This document shows, in pieces, positions 24,236 through 35,883 of a stretch of DNA of 64,000 bases. The DNA comes from Dactylorhiza incarnata (lineage: Eukaryota; Streptophyta; Magnoliopsida; Asparagales; Orchidaceae). The position numbers and the translations under genes were made by a program. The DNA lies in assembly GCA_033032865.1 (NCBI GenBank), contig JAWHQI010000267.1, forward strand, positions 824,501 through 888,500. The letters run 5' to 3'. The notes under the pieces are model-generated. The model was not told where the DNA came from and did no database searches. It was given only the letters and a program-made list of their open reading frames with translations. Positions within the stretch are counted from its first letter, which is position 1. Each line of letters opens with the position of its first letter.

Positions 24236-24923
24236 GAGCGATGTTAAACGCAGGCCAGTTTTGGCTATATGCAGGCCACAGTTTTTTTAAAAAAAGCGAT
24301 GTTAAATGCAGGCCGATTTTAGCTATATGCAGGCCACAGTTTTTAAAAAAAATCTCATTTTTCCTTTTAAAACTTCAGGAAAAATGATTCGAGTAGTTTA
24401 ATACCTCATGTATTATGTGTTTTTTCCTTCCATGCAACCGTGTCCCCAAGGAGTTTACTCGTTTGTCCGAGTCCGATGTATTTTAAATTACAACTGGCCT
24501 AAAGCTATTCATGGATATTTGCTACGGCGATGGCGACGATCGCAGCGACGGCGGCGATGGCGACGTCGTCGGCGATGGCGGCGATGGCGGCGATGGTTAT
24601 ACTTCGGGTAGTTACGTCGCTAGTGGGGGTTCTTTGGATAACCGCACCCCATGGATGGTGTGTGGTTAGCGCCTTAAGGGATACTCCATCAATAGCACTC
24701 TCAGATTTACTGACGAAACAGTGACATTCAACGTAACTTTGTACGCATGATATTTACTTATTTTATGAATGTTATTTTACTTGGTGATTTACTTAGTAAA
24801 ATATTAATTTTATTTTTTAATATGGTATGTAAATATGAAATTTGGCCTGCATTAATAATTTTTTGGCCTGCATATATCCGCGGCCTGCATATAGCCAAAA
24901 CCGGCCTGCATTTAACATTGCTC
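24236..24923. mobile_element. Inverted-repeat DNA transposon, non-autonomous (Mutator- or hAT-like)
   Basis: 688 bp with terminal inverted repeats of about 42 bp: GAGCGATGTTAAACGCAGGC at the left, and the complement of GAGCAATGTTAAATGCAGGC at the right, both followed by a block ending GGCTATATGCAGGCC. The left terminus is duplicated in tandem (second copy from about 24293). Flanks AAAACAAA and AAAACGAA look like an 8 bp duplication with one mismatch, and copy 1 (about 3900-3915) shows the empty site. Long inverted repeats starting with G suggest a Mutator-like element, but 8 bp would suit hAT. The interior holds a GGCGATGGCGACG-rich stretch (24525-24600); no transposase is present. Confidence 0.8.
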
Positions 24924-25479
24924 AAAACGAAATACTCCGGCGGCCGGCACCTCCCGTGCCCGGGATCGCTCCCACGGCCGGCACCGCGCGCGCGCGGGCT
25001 CGCTCCCGCGGCCGGCGCCGTCCACGCGCGGGTGCGCGCCCTCCCGTCACCTCGCTCCCTCGGTCGGAACCACCCTCGCGGGCGCGCTCCTCCATCTCCA
25101 CCTCCTTCACGGAAGAAACAAAAAACAACGGGAGAACTTACCTCCACCATGGTCAACGCGCCGCATGACCGCCAACGATGAAGATGACCGGAGCCAACAA
25201 AACCTTCGCACTCCTTCACGCGGGGGATCAGACTCCGAAGGTTTGGGGGGCTTATGATGAGGACTCATCATGGGCTCTCATTTTATGGAAAACTGGGCGG
25301 CGGTTACTCTCACAAACCGCTCCACCCACTACTTTAGTGGGAGAGTGTGGGAAGTCAAAACCGGAACCGCCACTCCCACCGCTAACCGTCAAATCCGAAA
25401 TCACATGCTAAACGCACCAACCGCCGCGCGTACGTCAAACACCGCCCCCTCCCGCCGGCGAGCGGGTCGCGTCAAACCG

Positions 25480-25745
25480 CACCCCCAATGGGGTGCGGCC
25501 AAGCCGCACCCCACATGGGGTGCGGCCAAGCCGCACCCCTCATGGGGTGCGGCCAAGCCGCACCCCTCATGGGGTACGGCCGGCCGGACCGCACCCCCTA
25601 GGGGTGCGGCCGGGCCGCACCCCCCTTTGCGGGGTGCGGCCAAGCCGCACCCCCCTTTGCGGGGTGCGGCCAAGCCGCACCCCCCTTGCGGGGTGCGGCC
25701 AAGCCGCACCCCTTAGGGTGCGGTCGAGCCGCACCAGCTTTGTGC
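25480..25745. repeat. CCGCACCC/GGGTGCGG hairpin array
   Basis: About nine consecutive palindromes of 20-26 bp such as CCGCACCCC-ACAT-GGGGTGCGG, separated by CCAAG. Loops differ (ACAT, TCAT, TA, CTTTG), stems mostly stay paired. Confidence 0.85.
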
Positions 25746-26325
25746 GAGGTGCGATTGGGCCTCCTCCTCCTGCTCGGACTTTCTTCGCCGAGGGGCTTAC
25801 ATGCGGCCCTCCCGTATTCGCGCCCCTCGTCAGGCGCGTCGGGTCCCGATTCCCCTTTGGGAATAATTCCCTGTTCCGCCGTTCGCTCAGAACGCCTCCA
25901 AGCGTGTTCGAAGCGCTTCCGTGCTCATTGCGCGCTCAGAACGCTTCTGAGCGCGCTCAGAGCATTCTCACTTTTCCGCCTCGCTCACTTTTCCGACTCG
26001 GCTCGCTCACTTTTTGTCTTTTCAGTTTCTTATTTTTCAGGAACAGCTTGTCGCCTTTCCTCAGAGGGCAAGGTGGTCATTTATGAAAAATGGTGATCCA
26101 AGTGCTCCAAATCGAGAAATATGATTCCTCCGCCAAGGTGGTTATGGTGGTTATAACGGCAAAATTACCGGGCTACCCCCGGCCAAAGCTATAAAATGAC
26201 CCCCAAGGCTTCATTTAAGTAGATCGGACCCGGATGACCAGAGAGAGCTCCTTGAAGATTTCCACGGATTTCTCCTTCGGCACTTGAAGACCTTCTTCGT
26301 GGACTTGAAGATTTTCTTCGTCTTC

Positions 26326-26535
26326 ACGAAAGCGGACAAGGCAGTCTCACTTTCGTACCCACGAAAGCGAACAAGGCAGTCTCACTTTCGTCTTCACGAA
26401 AGCGGACAAGGCAGTCTCACTTTCGTACCCACGGAAGCGGACAAGGCAGTCTCACTTTCGTACCCACGGAAGGGGACAAGGCAGTCTCACTTTCGTCTTC
26501 ACAAAAGCGGACAAGGCATTCTCACTTTCGTTCTC
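26326..26535. repeat. 35 bp tandem repeat, six copies
   Basis: Units start ACGAAAGCGGACAAGGCAGT at 26326, 26361, 26396, 26431, 26466 and 26501, upstream of the U5-like tail. The period is not a multiple of three, so the 92-codon ORF over it is not a real gene. Confidence 0.9.
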
Positions 26536-26904
26536 TACCGTTCTCAGAAGAAAAAGACTTAAAGACTTAGTTTTTTCGGAGAGGTGGCCTGTCACCCTCG
26601 GAACGTTCTCTCTCTCTCTCTCTCTCTAATATTGTAACGAGCGGCGGTCTGTCGCGCTCGAATTCTAAACACCAGATTGTAACCTCTCAGAAGATAGTGA
26701 AGTTTGGTTGGCACAGCCCCGGCCGCGTGGTTTTTTACCCTTTCCGGGTTTTCCACGTTAAAAAGTCTCAGTGTACTCAACGAATCTCAATTTGACTGTT
26801 TGCGCGCTTAGTTCGCTCCCGAGCTAAGGTGGTTCAATTAAACCGGTCTACCAAGAGCCCTAAGCGACCCGCAACAATAAGTATATATATATATACTTAT
26901 AAAA

Positions 26905-27416
26905 CGGGTACTTATTTATTTCTTCTTCGGCATTGCAATCCTGATGAAAATAGATCGACAATTATATTGGTAAAGGATAAGAAACGATCGGTGTTTGTGC
27001 TCTCATTTGCAGCTAAGATGAACCTAATCTACCGAACAAGATGAGCGTTGATCGACCTACAACAGACATTCTTCTGCTTATTTAAAACAAAATAAAATAG
27101 AATTAAAATAAAAAAAAATTACAATAACATTAAAAACAGAGTAAAAGTAATTACAAAAAATGCGGTGAAACACAAGATACTTTAGCTTAGAAAGGCTACT
27201 TCCAACCTCTTTCATTTGTTTTAGCATTCCAGCCTACTTATTTATTTCTTCTCCCGGGCTGCAATCATGATGAAAATAGACAATTATATTTGTAATTAAA
27301 GAATAAGAAAGGATAGATGTTTGTAGTAGCGGGGTCAACTCTATCTTATTCCTATATAAACATATCATTCTCTCTTATAATTAAATCAAGTCCATATAGA
27401 TTAAATCAGAAAAATT
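26905..27416 (+). repeat. Duplicated upstream segment, copy 2 (right part)
   Basis: Matches copy 1 from about 3970 to 4489 and leads directly into subtilase exon 1. Copy 2 lacks a CAGAACTCATC stretch before the start codon. Confidence 0.8.
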
Positions 27417-28309
27417 ATGAGTTTGAATCGTCATTTCCTCCCTTTCATGTCCTCATCATGTCTTCTCCTCCTGTATGGGATTCTGGCCATGAATGCTATC
27501 ACATGCCATGCAGAGCTCATGCAGCACCATGTATATATATATGTCATTTTATTAATTATTTTCATGTATTATTAATCATTACAATATCTAATATCTCTAA
27601 TGACAATCAAATTTTAATTCCTCCAGGCTTACATAGTGTATCTGGGAGAAAGGCCAGCACATATTACCAACTTGGAAACAACCCATTCGAGACTGCTCCA
27701 GAGAGCAGTCAGATTAAGGTTGGGAAGCTACGCACTTGAAATATCAGTTCTGTAATAAATAATTAAAAAATTATATATTCTCTAATATCTATAAATCCTA
27801 ATTTTCATTACACATGTTTTTTGCTAATTAATAACAATAATAATAATAATAATTGTTGCATTGCAGTGAAGAGAATGTATCCAAGCGCTTGATGCGATCT
27901 TATACGAAAAGCTTCAATGGGTTTGCTTCGATGCTCACTCATGAAGAAGCCAATATATTATCCAGTAAGAATTCACCGTTCTCATGGGATCCACTTCATT
28001 TAGGACTTAACGAACAGACCCATTTCTAGTCAAAATGAAATATTTAATTATCTAAGAATATAAAATTTTTGTGTATATATATATATGAAAATAAAGGATT
28101 ACTAATTCTATTTGATTCCAAATAGAATGATTCATCATTCAAGTGTGTGTGTCTATATATCTTACACTACTATAAAGAAGTAGTTCCGATTAAATCTAAA
28201 CCGTTGAAGAAAGCCCAAAGACCCATACACTTAATCTCCATTGCCCAAATTTTTCAGATTAAACAATTAAAAAATAGTAGACCTCCTTAGCCATGAAAGG
28301 ACTGGGAGA

Positions 28310-28660
28310 GAGAAAGAGAGAGAGAGAGAGAAAAAGTTGGAGTGAGAGAGACGAGAGGAGAGAGGGGGGGAGAGGGGCGGTGAGAGGCGGGAAGAGAGAG
28401 GGGGAAGAGAGAGGGAGGGGAGAGAAATAGGCGGATGAAAGAAAGAGGGGGCGTGGCGGAGAGAGGGGATGAAAGAGAGAGCGGGAGAGAGAGAGAGGGA
28501 GTGTATTTAATAATATATAGAGAGAGAGGCGGAGAGAGAGAGAGGCGGAGAGAGAGTGGGAGAGACCAGATTTCTTAATAATATATAGAGAGAGAGACGG
28601 AGAGAGAGAGAGGCGTGTATTTAATAATATCGAGAGAGAGGGAGAGAGGCGGTATAAATA
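28310..28660. repeat. GA-rich low-complexity tract
   Basis: Long purine-rich (GAGA, GGCGGAGAGAG) sequence with TTTAATAATAT interruptions recurring three times. Confidence 0.85.
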
Positions 28661-28825
28661 TTATATATTTTATACATATATATTATATATTATATTATTA
28701 TATATAGATATATATTAAAAGATGAGAGCGGAGCGGCAGCCTTTAAGAAGAATAGGGGGAAGGATGTGGTGAGATAGAGAGAGAGTGGGTTAATATACAA
28801 TATGATGGTGCAGCCCGCAGCGGCG

Positions 28826-29115
28826 CATCGAGCATGGGCGATGCCCGTGCGGAGGCAGGCGAAGCCCGCCTGGATGCGGCCGAAGGCCGCCCGAGAGCAT
28901 CGAGCACGGGCGAAGCGGCGGGCGAAGCCCGCCTGGATGCGGCCGAAGGCCGCCTGAGAGCATGGGCGATGCCCGTGCGGAGGCGGGCAAAACCCGCCTG
29001 GATGCAGCCAAAGGCCGCCTGAGAGCATCGAGCACGGGCGAAGCGGCGGGCAAAGCCCGCCTGGATGCGGCCGAAGGCCGCCCGAGAGCATCGAGCACGG
29101 GCGAAGCCCGTGCGT
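28826..29115. repeat. GC-rich hairpin minisatellite with GAA loops
   Basis: About five units of 62-64 bp. Each is a chain of short palindromes: GAGCACGGGCGAAGC, GGCGGGCGAAGCCCGCC and GCGGCCGAAGGCCGC, with GAA-type loops. It produces long ORFs on both strands (for example 28690-29234 minus) that have no real protein signature. Confidence 0.85.
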
Positions 29116-30474
29116 AGATGCTCGTGTGTATATATATATATATATGAGTGACAGGGCACGGGGGCCCCCCGTGCGGGCGGCGACATTCGGCGTGAGCGAC
29201 ATTCAGCATGGGAGGCATTCGTCGGGGGCGACATTCGACAGGGGCGGCGACATTCGGCAGGGGTACTGGTGACTTTCTACCGGGGGCGATCTATATTTAT
29301 ATCAGTATATATAAAACTTAATTTAATTTTGTTCAACAATAACCATATGACATGATGGTTGTTATCTTTGGTTGACATAATGGAGACTTGGGTTCAAATC
29401 TCACCATTGACAAATTTTGTGAAATTAAAGAACGGGTCATATGACACTCATTTTTCAATAAATTTAGGGGTAAAATCGTAATTTTATGTTGTAGGGTACT
29501 CTACATCTTCATAGTTTTAGGTCACCCCTTAGTAGGTTTATGAGACCTATGAAAAAGTGGAGAGAGAGAGAGTGATTTGATCCGACGGCTGATGAAATAT
29601 CATGCCAGATTCGACGATCGTAATCATTTCAACGGCTTTAAAATTCATGGGTTTGATACTTCTTTATATATGGTAAAGATATCACTAGATGGGTGGAAGG
29701 AAGCAACAAATTTATATTATTTTTTGGTGCTTAATATATTAATTGTCTCAGGCATGGATGAAGTGGTGTCAGTGTTTCCAAGCAAGCACAGACAGCTCCG
29801 CACCACAAGATCCTGGAACTTCTTGGGTTTTCCATTAAGCGCGCCCCGTGCTCCTTTCGAGTCTGATGTCATTATTGGTATGTTTGATTCTGGGATATGA
29901 CCAGAATCTAAAAGCTTTGATGACACGGGCTTTGGGTCACCGCCTAGCAGGTGGAAGGGCGTCTGTGATTCCAACCATAATTTTACCTGCAATAAGTAAG
30001 TCTTGATTTTTTATATTTTTTATAGAAGAAAATATTATTATTGTTATTATATATAAGTGACTTCAATTCATATGCTGGTTAATTCACCCATGAGGCCGCA
30101 TCAATATCATTTATTGTACTTGCCCTCTCCAACGGTGTGAGGCCATCACAATACAATTATTTAATGTTGGTGAAGCACTAATGTTCCAACTTTCAAGCCC
30201 CCGCTTTGTTGGCATCGACAAAATCATCCTTTTTGTATTTTCATTAAAATATTATTTAAATAAATCTTCTTCGTTGTCATTGTAAGAATTATCACTTTTG
30301 TATTTTCATTAAAATATTATTTAAATAAATCATCTTTGTTGCCATTATAAAATTACCACTTTTGTATTTTCAATAAAATATTATTTAAATATATAATTTA
30401 TATTTTAAATAAATATTTTAATATAAAAAAATAAATCAAGAGTAATACTATATGATATAAAATATTGATACTAA

Positions 30475-31089
<615 letters not shown>

Positions 31090-31853
31090 TAAAAAAATCT
31101 TTATAAATATGGTAATATAGGGTTTGGCAATCAACACATTCGGCTTGAATGATGTGATGTATCCTTTGATATACGGTGGAGATGCGCCTAATGCGTCAGC
31201 AGGTGTTTCCCCATCCAACGCAAGGTGAAGCAAACTTTGATCTTCTTTTATGCTCAAATGCATAAAAGCCATGTAAAAAATTTATAAGAAAAAAATTGAA
31301 AGATTACTTTAATTTGCCATGCAGCAGTTGCGGTGTAGGGATGTTGGACCGCGAATTGGTGAAGGGAAAAGTAGTTCTTTGTAGTCAAGTTAGAGGCGGT
31401 TATGGCCCACTACTCGCCGGTGCCGTTGGAGCAATCATGCAAGGAGATGGTTCAGATGATCTTGCATATGAGTTTTGGCTTCCTGTTGCAGTGTTGGGAT
31501 CAAACGACAGCACACATGTTCTCAATTACGTGAATAAATCCAGGTTTTTATCACTTGTAACATTGCTTGCATGAATCAGATAATCATTAAGAAATGAAAG
31601 ATAGTTGGATTACTAATTCTTTAATTGTATTACATCAATCCTACGTCAACTATTTCTAAGAGTAGGGGAGTGTTCGACCCGGAGGCGCCATACGTGGTAT
31701 CCTTCTCATCTCGTGGACCAAATCCCATAACCTCCAATATACTTAAGGTAATTAGCTATATGATTAACAAATTCGTTTTGTTTAGCATGCACCAAATATT
31801 TGAATGAATTTCATTTATTTGACATTAATATTATTCCTATGACATACATTTAG

Positions 31854-32084
<231 letters not shown>

Positions 32085-32680
32085 TAATTACACCCTCCCA
32101 AGTTTATGTTTTCGTTCATCTTTAGGAAACTTTAAATTTTTGATCTTTTGCAGCTCATGTGATGAGTCCTACTAAGAATGTCGATGCGGAATTTGCTTAC
32201 AGAGCAGGACAATTAAACCCACTCGCAGCTGCGAAGCCTGGCCTGATCTATGATGTGGATGAGAGAGACTTCGTAAAGATGTTATGCGCTGAAGGCTACA
32301 ACACCAAAAATCTCAGAGCTGTCACCGGAGATAGTAGCGCTTGCACCTCCGCAACAAATGGAACCGTGTTAGGTCTCAACTATCCCTCTGTTGCTTTGCT
32401 AGTTAAACATGGAAAATCATTCTCAAATTCCTTCCAAAGAACAGTCACAAATGTGGGAAAGTCGAATTCCATTTACAAGGCTAGTATAAGTGCACCCGCT
32501 TCAATAAAGATAAGTGTTGAGCCGAATATCTTATATTTCGAGGCACTTTTGGAGAAAAAATCATTCGTTGTCAAGATTGAAGGAGATTCTGAAAAGGCCA
32601 TCCTTTCGGCTTCTTTAATCTGGAGTGACGGTGTTTACAATGTCAGAAGCCCAATTGTCGTGTATACTCAGAAAAAATGA

Positions 32681-33274
32681 TCATTGTCTTTCATATATGA
32701 GTTTTACGCGGGGTTTTACTTAATCATTCTATGTTGCTTTGCAAAATTAAGTTCATGCATTATGTTTTGCTTGTCTACATTTCTAATTTGTAATCCTTTC
32801 TATGTTCAGAAGTATAATTGTATGCATCCTTTGATTATGGTTTTGATTGTTGATTGTATTTTTTACAACTTAAGCCCCCAATATTATTTCTTATGGCATT
32901 GTATAAAGCAAATCATACTAGCAAGTGAAGTGGTGTTTGTTCTTCCTGATGAGTAAGGAAGTCGTCCCCTCCATTATAAATGATGTGATATTGAATTATA
33001 TTTAAACTGTTCGACTCAACCAAAGGGAATGCAAATCTTCGTCCTTGTATTCCCCAAATCTTATTGCCCCCTCTCCCTCCTCCCACCACCGCTTATGTGA
33101 TCATCGGGCGGAGCGGGCGATCATTAATGAAGACATCGGTTTGGTGGGGATGAGAATGACAATATGTTGATGCCCTGTGTTGGATATTGGTTTAGGCAGG
33201 CGGCAGTAGGAGCGCATAATCCTTGGGTACCAATTTAAACGGTGGGATTAAATTGATAAAAAATGGGTGACTTA
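32681..33274. other. Subtilase 3' flank, non-coding
   Basis: AT-rich sequence after the subtilase stop, likely 3' UTR then intergenic. The 90-codon ORF at 32684-32956 is hydrophobic low-complexity translation with no family. Nothing else is recognised. Confidence 0.5.
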
Positions 33275-33494
33275 GGCTTCGTTTGGTTCGGCGGCGGCGG
33301 ATCCATCCGGCGGATGGAAACGGAGAAGCCGAACTGGAGGGGGGAGGTGGCTGCTCCAAAAGGAGCTTTTGGGGGCGTTTCTCAAGGCGGGCGGGTGGAA
33401 ACGGAGCAAACGCCGCCGGAGGGGCATTTGTTTTGCCGCCTTCCGGCGGCGTTTGCCCCAAACGGGGCGGCAAAACGCCGCCCCAAACGAAGCC
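33275..33494. mobile_element. MITE, PIF/Harbinger-type
   Basis: 220 bp with a perfect 12 bp terminal inverted repeat GGCTTCGTTTGG, extended by GC-rich partial pairing (CGGCGGCG), and a TTA duplication at 33272-33274 and 33495-33497. The TTA target and terminus are typical of Tourist/Harbinger MITEs. It is non-coding, so the ORFs inside are spurious. Confidence 0.85.
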
Positions 33495-33639
33495 TTAGAT
33501 TTTTTTGACAGCTAGCAACAAATAGGCATGTTGACTTACCAATATTTTGTATTTAATATTCGTTTTGTAATATATATTGGGGCCATTAAAATCAAACATG
33601 AACGCATAGAATAAATGAAAGATTTATTTCTGTATGCAG

Positions 33640-33832
33640 TGGTTGCGCTCGCGGGACATTGGATGGCAAAATTGGTGAAGGGGGGAAGTAGTTTTTTGCA
33701 GCGGTGTGTGTTAGCAGCTGTTCTGGCCTGCTGCTCGCCGGTGTCATTGGAGCAATCATGCAAGAAGACGTTCCCAATGGCCTGTTTTTTGGGTTCCATC
33801 ACAAATGTTTTCAATTATGCCAACAAAATAAG
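33640..33832 (+). pseudogene. Third subtilase relic (exon 7 homologue)
   Basis: Sequence after TATGCAG aligns with exon 7 of the gene at 27417 (31325-31543), the protease-associated part: shared stretches include AATTGGTGAAGGG, TTGGAGCAATCATGCAAG and TCTCAATTA/TTTCAATTA before the splice donor. Frame is lost through indels. Only this exon is recognisable, so a further gene copy once stood here. Confidence 0.75.
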
Positions 33833-33839
33833 GTTTTTT

Positions 33840-34260
33840 CACTACAACAAAATTGTTATACAGTGACATTTTTTATGTCTTTAGTGACGATTTTTAAGCG
33901 TCGCGATAATTTTCGTGACGTTTATAAAAACGTCACAAAATCATCGTGATTGCAGCCGTCGCCGTAGCTCTTTGTGACGCTTTCACCAAAAAACGTCACG
34001 GTTGATAGTTACTCTATCGTAACACTTTTCTAAAAACATCATGATTGACAATTGCTCTACCGTGACACTTTTTCAAAAACTGTCATAATTGACTGTTGCT
34101 CTATCGTGACTTTTTTTTCAAAAACGTCATAATTGATAGTTGCTCTACCGTGCCACTTTTCCAGAAAACGTCATGATAGATAATTATTCTATCGTGGCAC
34201 TTTCTAAAAAAATATCAGAGAAAATATTAACTCTGTCACGATATTTTAATTTTCAAAATG
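33840..34260 (+). mobile_element. CACTA transposon terminus (fragment)
   Basis: It begins CACTACAACAAAATTG, a canonical CACTA end, inside the intron after the third subtilase relic. Five subterminal repeats of about 44 bp follow (to about 34220), each with a TGCTCTATCGTGACACTTTT-like core. No matching GTAGTG end was found downstream, so the element is truncated or its other end is unrecognisable. Confidence 0.7.
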
Positions 34261-35421
34261 TCACTATAACTAAAACTCTACAATAACGCTTTTAAAAAAA
34301 TATTGAAAGATTGCATTTTAAGAAAAAATTTAAAATAAATAAAAATTTATCATAATCTAAACTCTAAAAAATAATTGTGCATCTAAATTCTAAAATCTTA
34401 ATTAAAAATAAAAATATTATTTTTTATAAAAATAATTTCATATTTCAAATATTTTTGAGAGTTATATTAAGATATGTTGAGTGATTTTCTGCAACTTTTC
34501 CAAATAATATATTTCTAATTATAGCAAAAGGAATGAAATATTAATTAAAATACCCACATAATACATCATCATTAAGATTGAAGAGTATAAACTTGCAAAA
34601 GATCACATTAATAATAAACCAAACTTGTTTCAAGTAATATAAGCTTGCAAAAAAACATATAATCATTCAATATATGCATTGTTTTCAATACAAAAAAAAC
34701 TCATGAAACAAAACAAGCACCAAACAACTTGAAGATTTTCTTCTTTAACCATTGGCTTCATTGACATTGTATTGAAACATGCAGGGTGAGCATTCAACTT
34801 CGTTCATATAACATCTACCATATCATCTTTTCAAACTTCAAGCATAACAAACAAAATTGATCAATTGTCTGCATAACAAACAAAATTGAAACACAGGTTG
34901 AATATTCATTCTAAAAGCATAAGGTTAAAATAAATAAAACTAGGAAAAGCACCATAACAATGTGGAGAACAAAAAATAAAGAGGTCACATGTATCCACAT
35001 GAACGAATAAAAATAAGACATAAATCAAACAATCCAATATTGACAACGAACTCAAAATGAAACGAGCAGGTGGGGTACTTAAAAATTTAGTCAACTTTCC
35101 ACATAATATAATGATGAGTAGGTGCATATAATGAATATTTGTCATTACAAACCGTATGAGACGTTGTTTTTAATTGCAAACTGATGGCAGCAGCTTTGCG
35201 CAAAACAACAGTACTGGCAGCAGCTTTGCGCAAAACTGCAGTAGCAACAGCTTTGCGCAAAGCTGCTGGCAAAAAATCGAATGGTTGAAAATTTGCAGGA
35301 GACAAATCGAATGGTTGAAAATTTTTGGGCGGTCCTTCAGTTTTACCCCCAAAAAATTTGTGAGCATAGTTATCGATATTTAATTTTAAAAATATTTATA
35401 TTATATTTTATAGCAGCTCAT
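34261..35421. other. AT-rich non-coding stretch
   Basis: No gene recognised; it may be the interior of the truncated CACTA element. At 35184-35270 three copies of CAGCTTTGCGCAAA occur, one forming the palindrome CAGCTTTGCGCAAAGCTG, followed by two copies of AAATCGAATGGTTGAAAATT (35274-35325). Confidence 0.5.
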
Positions 35422-35870
35422 TGTCACGGACTTGTCTTCTTCAAGCTCCCGTGCGGCCTTAGCTCCTCCTTGTCACTCCGCGTAGCCAAGCTAAGTCAGC
35501 CTCTCCTGCAAGAACTAGGTGGTGATGAAGAAAGGATGCAAAGTAGAACTCAAGAGAACTCACAATTGCAAAGGAAACTCAAAGAACTCTTATTGCTTCT
35601 CCAAACTCGGATGATGTACAAATGAGGGGGTCTTCCCCTTTTATAGGCCCCAAAGAATTTCCCTCCAAAAGATGGAAGGATCTAGAATGCCTAAGTTTCT
35701 AGACTATTCTACAACCTTCATGTATATACAACATTCCTGAGTTCTCTAGAATATTCCCAAGAGATCATTCTAGAGAGCTTCCACATTCTTCCAGAGTTCT
35801 CTATGTACATGTTCCACTAAGGACCTAGATTTCTCTAGAATCCTCCGGGGACTTAACCCCGGGCGTGACA
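35422..35870 (-). mobile_element. 3' LTR of the deleted Gypsy element
   Basis: 449 bp, ends TGTCACG/CGTGACA. It is close to identical with 38929-39289 over their common length, with a few substitutions. Confidence 0.9.
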
Positions 35871-35883
35871 TCCTCCCCCACCT
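35871..35883 (-). promoter_or_regulatory. Polypurine tract
   Basis: Minus strand AGGTGGGGGAGGA directly before the 3' LTR; primer for plus-strand DNA synthesis. Confidence 0.85.

Larger units (their letters stand above)
24938..26876 (+). mobile_element. Probable solo or truncated LTR inside copy 2
   Basis: This block replaces about 60 bp of copy-1 sequence, so it is foreign. It has LTR-like parts in order: GC-rich hairpin array, a 35 bp tandem array, and a R-U5-like end (CGCGTGGTTTTTTACCC, GGGTTTTCCACGTTAAAA) typical of plant Copia LTRs. A TATAAAA lies near 26190. Exact ends and a target-site duplication are not clear, and no protein domain is present; overlapping ORFs between 24747 and 26096 are by-products of palindromic repeats. 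Confidence 0.5.
28087..29685. mobile_element. Composite insertion in subtilase intron 3
   Basis: Absent from copy 1, which has a microsatellite here. From left to right: TCTATATATCTTACACTACTATAAAG at 28151 (in two parts, resembling a plant Helitron 5' end), a GA-rich tract (28310-28660), AT-rich DNA, a GC-rich hairpin minisatellite (28826-29115), GACATTCGGC repeats (29175-29260) and an AT-rich end with a GTTCAAATC motif near 29393. No CTRR terminus is evident and no Rep/helicase is encoded, so the class is uncertain. Confidence 0.5.

Noticed and set aside
24747..25219. ORFs on both strands across the edge of the inverted-repeat element
   Set aside because: They span two unrelated insertions and have arginine/proline-rich GC translation; not a gene.
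25270..26096. Overlapping ORFs of 100-200 codons
   Set aside because: They run through the CCGCACC palindromes (repeating RPSRTP/AAKPHP) and an LTR-like region; no protein family is recognisable.
28690..29234. ORFs of 140-170 codons on the minus strand
   Set aside because: They follow the hairpin minisatellite in three frames at once and have no domain; a by-product of repeat periodicity.
32684..32956. 90-codon hydrophobic ORF after the subtilase
   Set aside because: AT-rich 3' flank; composition explains the hydrophobic residues; no start context or homologue recognised.
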